Origin: Schistosoma haematobium
Taxonomy: Eukaryota > Platyhelminthes > Trematoda > Strigeidida > Schistosomatidae
Length of the DNA: 64,000 bases
Assembly: GCF_000699445.3 (NCBI RefSeq)
Contig: NC_067196.1
Location: 49,517,364-49,581,363 of the forward strand
Reading direction: 5' to 3'
Positions 11,290 through 22,759 of this stretch are shown piece by piece (the first letter of the stretch is position 1; the number at the start of each line of letters is the position of its first letter). The notes under the pieces were generated by a model. That model did not search any database. It was not told the DNA's origin and saw only the letters and a program-made list of their open reading frames with translations. A program made the translations under genes and the position numbers.

Positions 11290-13980
11290 ATCTTAATTCT
11301 AACCAACTATGTTCCATTCATTTCACAACTTTTATATTGATTAATTGTCACATAGCAAGATCTTTGAATAATCTTGAGTAATTATTTATTACAAAGACTT
11401 CAAAGCTATTCTATCATACCTAATATTTTTCAGGAACTTTCTCTATGATTCATAGTTATACATTTTATAAAAAAGCATCCCTTATTAAATTTACTTCACT
11501 TATGATTATTTCTTACCACACTAATATTAGTTTTTATCCACTTGAAGAACTAACAAACTTTCCAACATGATTTCAATACTTAACTATTACACATTGTTAG
11601 AAGTTGACCAAAGTTCAATGAATTCATGTTATTCTGCTTGAATCATTGTTTATTTTTTCATACATATCGTTCCTCTAAATTTTAACTGAGACTTCCACTC
11701 TACCTAAACTAATGTGTCAATTTTAAAATAACTAGGCCTATAAACAACATTTATAAAATAACTTTTTATTTCAGATAAAATGCTCAGAAATCTTAAGTAT
11801 TTTTCAATAGTCTATTGTACAGTTGAACCTGAATATAAATATTGAAAAATAAATGCAACATGAGAACATATTCCATTTATTGTCAATCATCTACATTTCT
11901 TACTTTAGAATGTCGATTATGATAACCAACGATCCCGTTAGTAATCAAAAAAGAAGGTTTTCAATTTATTTCCAAAGTGTAAGCATAATAATTACTAAAA
12001 GTGGGTAAAGCAAACGTAGTGGGTATACAAGATATGTTAACATTTTATCAATTTGTGGATTCACCGCTTTCCCTCTCATTTATGTACATATGGTTCTATT
12101 TTCACCTAATAACTATTGAATTAAATTTATAAATTATAATACTAAAAATTTGTTTACATATATTTGCATAAAATTTAACTATCCTTCATCTGATAATTTG
12201 GCTTTAAGATCACTTTGAAATTACTCCTATTGAAAACTGATGGTTAATGGATAATTATAAAATGTACATTACTGATAAAAATAATGGTTACGAAAGAAAT
12301 ATATGACTTCAGAATACAGCTATGTATGTGCACACATAATATCTGGCCTGTTTCCGTTACGAAATTCTTTTTGTATCTGACTACCTATCCATCTATTATT
12401 CAATGTCTAGATAAATAGTACAAGACATGTTGTCTTAGAAACTTTACATTAAGCTAAACTAAGCCAACTGAAAAATCATTGACATAGCCTTTAAGATATA
12501 AGAGTGGTTTAATGAAAGAATCTTTTTACTGTGAATTCATTCTGACAAACTTGTATACTTATAAATATATACTTTATTCATATCGATATTTGTTGATAAT
12601 AAAAATAAATTAATGAACACATAAACAAAGGAGTGAAATAAACAAGAGCACAAAGAAATATTATGCTTATTAAAAAATTATAAATGTATTTGCAAAAAAT
12701 GTGAATATTTCAAAGTTATCATGGTAAAAAAACTTAAAAGTGAGATGTTACGCAACATATTTTCGCAATAATTGATCGTTATGTTATGGTTATGTATGTT
12801 AGCTGCCTAATGTATTCAGGTGCTCTATTGAAAAATCCGCAGCCTATTGCAAAGGAAATTGTTGCGAAATTCAAGCAAAAAAAATTAGAGGTTGTTATAC
12901 TCCCATCTTCATGTGTTTTTTAAAAAAAATCATTCTGTCAAAGTTCACCAACCAAATGGATTATGCGATGAATAAGTATGTCATAAGTGTAAAACTGGTC
13001 CAAAAGGATTATGATTGAAGATGTATAGTAGTTAATCACTACCGAGAAAATATATATTGTCCTTAAATATATTTCAGATATTAACAAACTGAATGGCTAT
13101 TAAACTGAAATTTGTTGTGATATTGCACACCTATGTTACGAATTCCATTCTGTAATCAAATATAGAGCATTGGATAAAGTGATTATTATTATTATCAACA
13201 TTGTATAATCAGATAGTAACACTGAAATATTACCATTTGTAAAGTATTCTTTGAACTATAATTCTTTCTGATGAACGTTTCATAATCACGATAAGTGATT
13301 TGAATAAGTCAACAGGTTTGTATGATTATCTAGTTTTGGTTTGAAAACTAATACTTGATTGTTAATTTAAATAATCTATTCACTAAATTTAAAATTATCA
13401 GTTTTATTCAAAAGAACATTTACCAGTCATTTAGAAAATATCATGCATAATAATATTAGTCGTTTATTGGTATAATAACAACAAATTCTACCAATCAAGC
13501 ATTAAAAGACGAACAACTTCTAGTATCTATAAAATACTTATAGGATGCTTGTTTTGTTTTCCTATTTCCGAAAAAAATATTGATTAATAGTTAAATATTT
13601 TGTTCGTTATTAACTTCAACTAGTCAATTGCCCAAAATAAATTCTACCCATTATCTTTAAAAGCTTATTAAAACTTTTAATTTTTGACTTTTCTATAGAT
13701 AGATAGATATAAAGAAGAATATGTAGTGCTTTTTCTTTCTTTGAACAGTGAAAACACTCTACAGATACACACATTGCTAGTTAACCTGTGTTTTCAGTTC
13801 AATTTTAATTGTGCATTAATATGAACATGTTCTAAATAGGATTATATTTACATATTATTAATTGTGAAAAAAAAATTATTTTGTTCCCTGGGTAGAAGAA
13901 CTGTTTTCTAACAAGCCAGACTTTTATATCCAATATGAAAATGGTTACTATTCACGTTCCAGCTTGTCAACAATGAAAAA
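11290..13980. other. AT-rich sequence, no gene recognised
   Basis: About 2.7 kb of AT-rich sequence with no coding exon, known repeat or RNA gene recognised on either strand. Confidence 0.45.
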
Positions 13981-14029
13981 CGTTTTCTGTCAGTGTTATG
14001 TTTGTTTACTTTTTTACACATATTCCGGT

Positions 14030-14310
14030 AGTGATCAGTGGTTGAAGACGTTAGACATTATGGCTGAAAATAGAGCGCAATGGTGAAGATGTATTGATTC
14101 TTTATCGTTCACTAGATTTTGAGTTTCAGTATTTCTTTATACGTACCTTTTCATTTACTTTTCTCGAATTCTATTCTTAATACCTAATCTTTCGCACTAT
14201 CATTGCTATTACAATTATTTCGACTCCTTTGCTATTCACTATGTTGATTTCATCTAATTGTACTGATGTGGTATGGGTAATGGAGCTAACGTACACTTGT
14301 ACTAGGCTGT
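14030..14310 (+). mobile_element. Small 3' remnant of an RTE-like retrotransposon
   Basis: The start translates as QWLKTLDIMAENRAQW, close to the extreme C terminus of the 49.7-kb RTE-like family (QWLAMLSDMAQNRSQW at about 53.2 kb). An in-frame TGA follows and then an AT-rich 3' UTR-like stretch. Only the last residues of the polyprotein remain, so the family cannot be fixed. Confidence 0.45.
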
Positions 14311-14349
14311 ATTTAAACTATGACTGGTTGACTATCAACATTAATGTAG

Positions 14350-17300
14350 TGAAACTAATTAAATGAATAAACAGTGGAGAAATATTTTTTTAAGGTGGCG
14401 TTTCAAAGATCGTTTGAAGTCGAAGACTCCAATAAACTAGTGATTACGTACTTAAACATCTAGACACAATTTCAGATATCTAACATCTGGTATGATCTTA
14501 TCAGTTGACTATTTTGTTAACACTCACATAACCAAAGAAATATATCGCAAACGTACTACTGAATTATGTTCATTTTTTCGATTATTGAATGGCGAAAATC
14601 AGGGAAGACATTAAGTTAATTACAAAGAAATGCTTTGCGCGAGATAATACTTGATTGTCTAATTATACTACTATTCAGAATGGCTGAAATAATAAAGCTG
14701 GGACAATGGATCTACAACCATCTTCTTAGTCTACTGAATTTATAAGTGAAGTGATGACCCTATCATTGAAATATCTGACTTTCAATCATTGGATAAATCT
14801 CATCCATTCTCTTTCGATTACATGTTCATTTAGTATTAGAAGCCTCCATATGAAAGAAGGAAGGATCAAAGTCGAGTAGGTGAAACTACACTTGGAAAAT
14901 AAGTTGTAATATTGTCAATTATGATTTAACTTATAATCTATATTTCCTTAATTTCATCTTTGAATTTGTTGTGACTTTAAGACCGGCTAATTATCACATA
15001 ATTTACTCGCCAATCGAAATACGACTTATTTAAACTTAGTACTGTACCAAGACAATGACGTTCGACCGGTATGAGCAGCCTAGCGTCCTTATTGGTCCTT
15101 TGTTCTCCTAAGTCTGTGAATGTGGGAGACTCTAACTAATAAACTCAGCATAATTTAAGAATTGCAAATCATATAATAATAATCTATAGGTCAAAACGAA
15201 GCTTATAATAAGAGGAATATAGATATATATAATCTAGTTATTGAATAGTTATACAATAAGAATATATATATATATATATATTAGTCCATTAATAGTTTTC
15301 AGAAGTTACCCATAATTTAATCTTCCCTAGGATATAACAGAATTATTCTCTTTTATCATTTAAAAAAGATCTAAGAAAATATTTCCAGTCTAGACAAATA
15401 ATAAAAAGTATTGTCTGTTCAAAGCACTGTCAGTTTAGGAGGTATCCTTAAATATTGGTATTTGTAAATGCTTAACACAATCGGTACTGTTTATCAAAAA
15501 ATAAAACGTAGACAATTGTTTACCTCGTAATTTTATACACAGCAAGGGCATTAATTAGATCATTTAACTATTTCTATCAACCAACAAATAATTATATCAT
15601 TTGTTAAACTGATTTGAAAACCTTAAGGCTGAAACAATATTCAGGAAAAATGTGATGCATCAGTGTCTTGTTTTTTAAAGATTCGTGATATGGAAGTAAT
15701 TAGCTCAAAGATGATCTAGATCAAATGTAAGTTCTTGTGTGATAATTTGGAAAGAAATACTAATATATAACGTTATTTTTCATGACCCGGCTGTAGCTAC
15801 GCAAATGTTAACAGAATGAGTATACTCAACGCAAATATTCTTCAATAGGACTTATAGTACACCGTCACTAACTTTAAATTCAGTCGCCAACCATTGGAAA
15901 AACAAAAGGTATTCAAAGGTTTATTCTCTGCTCCAACCGACGCTAGTATATGGGAAAATAAAGGAGCATTTATACATTTCTAGTGTTCTTGAGAATCCCC
16001 CATTTAAAATGCGGGTTTTATAAAGCAAGTGGTTTCGAAATCCAAAGTGGTGATAACCAAAAACATCTCTTCATAGTTGATGCAGGTACTGATCTTGCCA
16101 AACAACGCATTACTCAACATTTGTAAATGGTGAAAACCAGATAAAATAATCAGATAAATATGTTAATTCAATCTTCACTAAATTTCAATAAAAACAGATG
16201 TTTAAACTCTGAAAAGCAGCTTTTATACAACCTACATCATTATTAAGAGAAATATATAAAAATCACTAAATTAATGCTGTTTTTGGTGGTAATCGTACTT
16301 CGTCTATGAGTTTAACAATTTGGAAACCTTCTAAAACTAAATACTAGCTGAGAGTTATACTCAATGTATGGCAATTACTAATATGATCTTATTTTTTTAA
16401 TATTGGGATTAGAAACTTGTAACTAATTAGTTAGAATCACAGTAAGTAGATAACCGAGAAATAAATTCGAAATCCAAGAATATGATTTGGCAGTCACCTT
16501 GGAACAAATACAATCAAAGAACAATCTTTACAACTAAGTTTGGTAAGCTGGAAGTAAATTCTAATTTTTATATTCCTTTCCTGCTAATATTTATCTCAAA
16601 TACAAGAGTGAAAAATGAAGCATACTTGTTGTATATAAAGAAGATAATTTTTAGGCTGGTAATTGTATATTTCATCAGATTATAAATTTACTCAAAACGA
16701 AATAAATATTCATTAGTTTAAACAAATATTTCACTCACTATTTAAGAAAGAAATTCACCAAGTAAACTTAGTGGACAAATTTATTATAAAGAGATGGAAT
16801 TAGATTAGATCTCTTCGAACGATGTAAATGAAAAGTGACATTCTTAGGATAGTTCGTTTTCCCAAAAGATAAACACTATACTCAATAAAAAATATTTATA
16901 AATATGACTGCAAATAAAATAACAACCAAATTAAGCACAAAAATACAGATCTCATTTAAAACAAAGCAAAATAGAAAAAACAAAGAACTATTTTTTGAAG
17001 GTCGCACATTCCGCAGCCACTTTAAATAACATTCGAAAAATTGTTAATACACTATATATATAGCAGTTGATCAATACTTTTCAGCGTCTTAACTTGAACA
17101 GTTACACAAAATCTAAACATTGAAAATATACTATAATCTCCCGTATACCAATGCTGTAATAGAGTATTCAATAGATAAATAAGTGGATTTGACAAATTCC
17201 TAAAGAGTACATTGACATTATTCCAAGATTAAATTTAAGTCTTGTAAATCTTACATAAAAATTTCAAGCTTGGTTTTGGATAGATCAATGAGAGATATCT

Positions 17301-17700
17301 AAGATAACGTAATTTCATAGTTATCAGTGGCAACTGAATCTCAAGAATTTTAAGGCTTTTCCTATAAATCGAATTTTAACAAGAATATATGAATACAGTT
17401 TTAATCGGCTTTCAAATATTACCCTGATGATGTGTCCTTTACAAACCAATATGACCACTAAAGTTGACTTATTGATGTAAAATGTTTGAGACTACTAATG
17501 TTACTAAGTAGCATTATTGTTATTGGTAAAAGTTTTGAAGTCAGGAATTCTAGCATAAACGGTTACACAGATTTCCGGATGACTTGGAAAATAATTAGAC
17601 TGAATACCCGGAGTTATCGGCTTTTATATTTCCCTTCTATTACATATCAGGAAAGTAAATATGTTTCTACGACCTCATTGAAATGAGTGTTTAAAACTAG
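14350..17700. other. AT-rich sequence with a short (TA)n tract, no gene recognised
   Basis: The only clear structure is a short TA tract near 15265-15281. Open frames at 16482-16685 and 17486-17686 have no family resemblance and AT-driven composition, so they are not called. Confidence 0.45.
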
Positions 17701-17716
17701 AAATACGATTAGTTAT

Positions 17717-18185
17717 TATTTATTATAACACATAGATATTGGTACAAGGAGGCAACAAATACATATGCGCCACACAAATCTCACTCGATGTGTGAGGGCT
17801 GTGATACTGCCTCGGTGCCCAAACCGAAGCAGGTGGTTTTCTCAGAGGGCCACACCCCGAGCCTTCGACCTGGAGGTCTGATCCACAAGGCAGTGGAGCA
17901 TCGTAAGGAGATGCAGTCCCATGGTAGCCGGTGACCAAAAATTGGTTTGTACGCCATTTGTTCCTTCAGGATACTGGAGCCCATGTGCAACATTAGTTTG
18001 GAATCAGGTTAAAGCGCCGGACATTCGCTTTTCGTCCTCTCATTTTCGTAAACAACACCCCCGCCACGAAAAGGCAGTGAGTAGAACTTCCCTGGCAGAG
18101 GCTATATACGCGTGGCCGTGTGAGAGCATTTCGAGAGGGAGAGCGGACTCTCCCCACTCTCGGCCGTACCAGGGCATTTGGGGGC
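17717..18185 (-). mobile_element. 469-bp non-autonomous RTE-like derivative with 12-bp target-site duplication
   Basis: ACGATTAGTTAT is repeated exactly at 17705-17716 and 18186-18197. On the minus strand the interior starts like the full-length RTE-like element at 49670 (ATGCCCTGG, GCCGAGAGTGGGG). It keeps about 390 bp of its 5' region, then jumps straight to its 3' terminus (TTGTGTGGCGCATATGTATT, CTTGTACCAATAT) and ends in an AATAA-rich tail. Endonuclease and RT are absent. Because the duplication encloses the short form, it was inserted as a unit, presumably using enzymes of the full-length family. The 5' region has an open frame (17781-17993) matching that of the long element. Confidence 0.85.
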
Positions 18186-18199
18186 ACGATTAGTTATAG

Positions 18200-19240
18200 C
18201 ATACACAATAATTATTTTATTCACAGATTTAGTTACATGTTGCTAGTTTTCTTATAAGGTACAATGGTTTACCCTTAATGTGAAAACTATTCATATGTTT
18301 TTGCAGCCTCTTTAATTAATTCTGCATATATTTACAGTTCATGACTAGACTCATATATTTAATCGCACTTAATAAATAGACACACTCAGAACATTACTTC
18401 CACCAACATATTCCCTGGCTTCAGTTAAAGGGTCTAAAAGATGGATACTCTTGATTAAATGTTTAACTTATCGCATATCGTTTGTGTTTTAAGAATTATG
18501 TAGTGTGCTCATGCACCAAAATCCGAATTACACCTACCCCAGATCATAATTGTTGTTAGTATTATCCCTGCTATCCATCACACTGTTATTCTACGGCGAT
18601 CTCTTAATTATTAGTAAAATACTGACCAAAAAGTGAACTTCCAATAAAAGAAATATACCAGGGACATAGAAATGGTACCCGGTAGTGCCTGATGCCTTGA
18701 AATGATGGTCGGGCTTGCATATCATGACCACTCATTAGAAATATATTGGTTGGGATATTCATTCATTTAGGTTCTATGTGGTATTTTTACGAACTAATGA
18801 CTCTTTTGTACTTGATTCCCCGCTTATTAAGAATTCCAAATACAATACGTTCGTTCGTTCTGATCTAGTTCCATCTGGCTTGAATTACGCTACTTCTGGA
18901 ATTCCTAGTTAGCACTTCAATTCGAATACTTCTAATCATTATATTCTACCACATCAGCCAAATTAGTTCGAGGATGATAAGAACAAGAGCTGTGAACTCG
19001 TTGTTCGATGACCAGTTACGTTAGCTAAACCAACCCCGTACCATACAATTAGTCAGTCAAACAACAATCTTACTATACTCATTTATGGTGCGATATTGGA
19101 AAACAGCAGTGGCAACTTACGAATTTCAAGTGCGTGAAGGGTAACTAGAAATCGAGACAACAATAAACCCAATAATAACTTTACTGAGTTTTAGTGGATA
19201 TAGTAGTACTAATATATCCCAAATCATTAAGAAGTATACA
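18200..19240. other. Intergenic sequence, no gene recognised
   Basis: This lies between the RTE-like derivative and the 3' end of SELENOF. No exon or named element was identified. A stretch near 18900-19040 weakly resembles the 3' flank of the remnant at 14.2 kb but is too diverged to call. Confidence 0.4.
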
Positions 19241-19250
19241 GATATTTATG

Positions 19251-19256
19251 TTTATT
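19251..19256 (-). terminator. Candidate polyadenylation signal of SELENOF
   Basis: On the minus strand this reads AATAAA, about 280 bp after the SELENOF stop codon and about 190 bp after the SECIS hairpin. It is the first canonical signal I found downstream. Confidence 0.5.
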
Positions 19257-19442
19257 AGAACAAGTCTAGGAAACACAACAGATTACGAAATACGCTGCAA
19301 TTTTGGGAATAATACTTTATACAGGCGCATGACACAAAAATGATCTACTGAACCAAGTTTGAGAACAAACAACAGAAAGGGTTTAAAAGAAAGTGAAGAA
19401 ACAGTATAAACAAACACATACTAATCAATAGCACTCTGGACT

Positions 19443-19500
19443 AAACATCAAATACAGAACATCTCCTATAAGAGATTTAGTTCATGTATCATCATACAAG
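19443..19500 (-). promoter_or_regulatory. SECIS element (type II-like) in the SELENOF 3' UTR
   Basis: On the minus strand, starting about 35 nt after the stop, the RNA folds as a SECIS. The 5' core strand is ATGATGA and the 3' core strand TTTGATG, supplying the tandem G-A quartet. A helix of ATACA-GAAC pairs with GTTC-TGTAT around a one-base bulge. The apical loop begins TAAA and is followed by an extra mini-helix ATCTC/GGAGAT. The mini-helix after the conserved AA run is the hallmark of the type II form. SECIS elements recruit SBP2 and the Sec-specific elongation factor so that UGA is read as selenocysteine, which explains the in-frame UGA at 20667-20669. Confidence 0.82.
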
Positions 19501-19532
19501 TCACGAGTGCGCATGAAAAGCTGTTGACAACT

Positions 19533-20984
19533 TTATTGATTGGTGATGCGTTCATTAACAAACTCTATTATTGTGTCGCTATCCCAAGTGTCGACAGGAA
19601 TCTCTTCTTGCACTTGTCGTTTCTCGTTGAGCATGCGAATTGTAGGTCTATGACCTCTTTCGTATACCACTTTTAGATTAGTCATACTCTTCCGATCTTT
19701 GCTGTCAATGAATGCTAAAAAATGAATTTCCAAAAACAAGATAGATTTACTGGTGGTTTAGATGTTAGGATGATTTATCCCTACTTAGTTTACAGTTAGA
19801 TATAGCTAAAAGGAACACTAAATGGTTATGATTGCAAAGATGATTAGATTCCCCTAAACAAGCCAATAAGCATTTAGTTTTACTAAACTGACTTGGTAAT
19901 CTGAAAAGAACGTCTGCAGTGGTAGGTTCAAGTTTTGCGGTATCGCTATTTTTTATTGTTCTAAACTTGGTACGCAGAATACAGCGCATCTTACACAATG
20001 AAAAGATTCACGACCAAAGTGAGCTGAACACGTAGATCTGTCCAGGTTAAAATAGTATTTACAAATGGGGAGAAATAATGCGAGATCGACAAACAAAACA
20101 GCTTCAGAAACGAAATATAGTAGAAGAACCCTACATCCTACCTAATTATGATTTGGGACAAGCCTTTGGGCTATTTGTGCGATTAAGACACGCTGTATAC
20201 ACAAAATGCTCATATTTTAAGTGTGATAGAATGTCCATACCAAAAAAACATTTCCCAAAGACGTGAAAACCACATAGATATTTATGTTGTGTAGTTTGCC
20301 TCTACGAAATGCGGTATCAAAGACGGTTACGGCTACCAGATAACCCAATATTTCTACATAATCAGAACCTTAATACTCTTCTCGCTGTATGAAATCTCTT
20401 CACCACCATAACCTATTTTTGATGAATTTGTGATATCCGGTTAGAATAGACACAGTACAGTATGGGCTTACTTTTACAAAATATATACATGCTAACGAAA
20501 GTAATTCAGACATAGAGACTTGTGACTATCGAAAAGTTCGACCAGCTAATAACTACCACATACTCCATGGTGGGAAATCAGCGAAATTTAACATTACTAA
20601 ATACTAACGATTCCTATTTCCTATCAACAAAAACTTACCAAGCACTTGAGGATAGCGTTCTAAGGATCACGAGCAAGTTACTAGTTCTGCAAAAGCATAT
20701 TTCTGTGGAAATAAACTAGGAAATCTATATACCTTAGAAGTTCCAGATACATTTTCATCTTCACAACACTGAAAACAGGATGTTTCAAGCTTTTCTAATT
20801 TGAACTTCTTCAACTCTGAACATGAGGAGCACTTGAGTAATGAAGTGAACCCTGAAACAGCACAAGATTTTGTGTCATTAGCAGGAACACCAATCTGTAA
20901 TTAAATTAAATTTTAGTGCACCCAAAGGCTTATTGTCCTTACAAATAATGAGAGAAAACAAACTAAGACATCGGCGAGCAACAT
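19533..20984 (-). CDS. SELENOF: Selenoprotein F (15-kDa selenoprotein), four exons
   Basis: Exons on the minus strand are 20984-20943, 20894-20733, 20702-20639 and 19714-19533, giving 149 residues. All introns are GT-AG (48, 30 and 924 bp) and phases agree. Residues 1-19 form a hydrophobic signal peptide. All six cysteines of the domain that binds UDP-glucose:glycoprotein glucosyltransferase are present (C25, C36, C39, C54, C57, C58). The thioredoxin-like domain follows, with the redox motif Cys-Ser-Sec at 78-80, Sec encoded by TGA at 20669-20667, then YPQV. The C terminus matches the family (LKVVYERG...WDSDTIIEFVNE). The family acts in the ER in glycoprotein folding control. Human SELENOF has Cys-Gly-Sec; here the middle residue is Ser. 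A SECIS follows the stop. Confidence 0.93.
20667..20669 (-). other. SELENOF: In-frame UGA selenocysteine codon (Sec80)
   Basis: TGA on the minus strand in the third coding exon, between TGC-TCG (Cys-Ser) and TCC (Ser). The reading frame continues in perfect register through the next exon to a TAA stop, and a SECIS hairpin lies in the 3' UTR. This supports recoding rather than termination. Confidence 0.9.
20703..20732 (-). other. 30-bp spliceosomal micro-intron of SELENOF
   Basis: On the minus strand it begins GTATATAG and ends TTTCCACAG. Removing it joins codon 68 (Lys) to codon 69 (Lys) in phase 0 and restores the conserved KYAxAxL region before the redox motif. It is among the shortest plausible introns for an animal gene. 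Confidence 0.85.
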
Positions 20985-20999
20985 TACAACATCAGCGGT

Positions 21000-22750
21000 A
21001 CCACGTATTCCACTTCAAAGTCACTAAGTGGTGAAGACAAACACATCTGTTGTTTACTTGTTTTAATATGGTCACCCAATTAGAAGGTGATCAAAGCTTT
21101 TATTTTTGCAATTACTCAAGTCTCAACACCATAACGATCAATATGTCTGGCAAACGCTTTCGTAATACATTATTCTCAGGTAAATGCCCAACTAGAGAGA
21201 AATCATAAATTAGCGGTTCCCTGAGATTTATATTCGGATGTTAAACAAGAGGCCTCGGGCGTAAATAGTTGTACCCCTATTATGAAACACCAGGGACACT
21301 GAAGAATGAAACACTAGTTAATAATGAAACTGGCGATTGAGAAAATCACTAGAAGTAAAATGCCACATGGCTAATAGGTCTGAAAAGATAAATGACTCTT
21401 CAAAATGAATAACTTTGTAGATACTTGATATGAAAATTGGCTCTTTCAGTTAGCTTGGTTTATTGTCGCCAGCTGCTTCACACGAAGTGTTTTACTGTGA
21501 GGAGATATTTGATAGATTAAAATCATTGATAGTATTAAAATTAACACCAGACCTTGTTCAAGTTCCTGCTTAGTCGACTAACAGCTCACAATATGCCTCA
21601 TGAATCGATATCACTTTCTGTAAGTTGTGGAATTTGTCAGTGTAAAATGTTTTGGTTACCGTTACCTTACCTGTAGGCTCCTATTGAAGTTTGAGTAACA
21701 TTGACAAGAACAGATGATGTAAAACGCATAATTCTGTGGTTTTTTACATTATTGGCGCTTGCATAAAATACTTTGAGATTCTCGTAAATTCATCCCCGTT
21801 AGTCACAGATATAGATAAACATGTTGATCGTTGATTGGCCTTATAGCTCTGGGATCCTATGAGCTGCTGGGTTTCCTATGTATCTATCAAGATTCTCAAA
21901 CGCCTAAAATATTTCTCTTAACCTTTTTTACGGATGAATTTTTCCAAACTTTTCGGTCATTCTGTCTGTAAATATATGACATAGATCATGTATGTATTAT
22001 AGTTTGCATATGCCTATACACCTACTTGTATCTTCCATGACCACAAACTTCGAACCACATCTTAATGAAATATAACAGGCCTATCTTACTTCTCCGATCC
22101 ACATCTCTCGTCGTCTGTTTGCTTTAATACATATCCGAAATATATGTATCCAGAAGCACTCTCGTATTAGACTTTCGACATACCGTTGCTCTAAACGTGT
22201 TAAGTAGGTAGAACACACGTGTGGTGAAGTAGGGCATAAATTTCGCTTACTTTAATATCGTTCGACCATCAAGGTTCCAACCAGTTCTCCGAACTAGCAT
22301 TACCTGTGCAAGACCTTTGAAGTTGTGAAACAAACAGCTTACAAACTGTGGTCCCGTAATTCATCATATATTCTTAAGAGCCCCATTTTGGCTGAAAACT
22401 TAGCGTTTCTGTCTGTTAGTTTTAACAGGGTGGTATTCGAAGTGGTTAAGGCAACTCTTTAGGAGATGGAATGCCCAGAATCGCATGATCAACCTTTGTC
22501 TATGGTGTTCTAAGATTGGATAATAAAGCAGACGACATACTGAGTGGTTGTTAAGGGATCATTAATGTTCCCAAACACGTTTTTATTCATCCACTACCAC
22601 TTTTAAGAATTTATGACGAAATTTTTATTTACGTTTTTGGCTGGTCGCTTCCCATCATAGATTTAGGTTTAAATTTACGTTTTGAGGACAGAAGACCGAC
22701 GGCCTGTGCTAGTCATCTTTTCCAATGAGTCTCTGATCTCTAATGAGTCA
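21000..22750. other. Intergenic sequence upstream of SELENOF, no gene recognised
   Basis: It should contain the SELENOF promoter and 5' UTR on the minus strand near 20985-21200, but no TATA box or other element could be defined. No exons or named transposons were recognised in the rest. Confidence 0.4.
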
Positions 22751-22759
22751 ATTACTTAT

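Noticed and set aside
19765..19998. 77-codon minus-strand frame within SELENOF intron 3
   Set aside because: No family resemblance, and it is not bounded by splice sites in a phase that fits the gene.
20660..20675. Reading the TGA in the SELENOF exon as a pseudogene stop
   Set aside because: It falls at the known selenocysteine position, the frame and splice phases continue intact, and a SECIS-like hairpin is in the 3' UTR.
20852..20860. CTGTTTCAG just inside SELENOF exon 2 as the splice acceptor
   Set aside because: Using the acceptor at 20895-20896 keeps the first conserved cysteine and joins the signal-peptide exon in phase; the inner AG would drop that cysteine.
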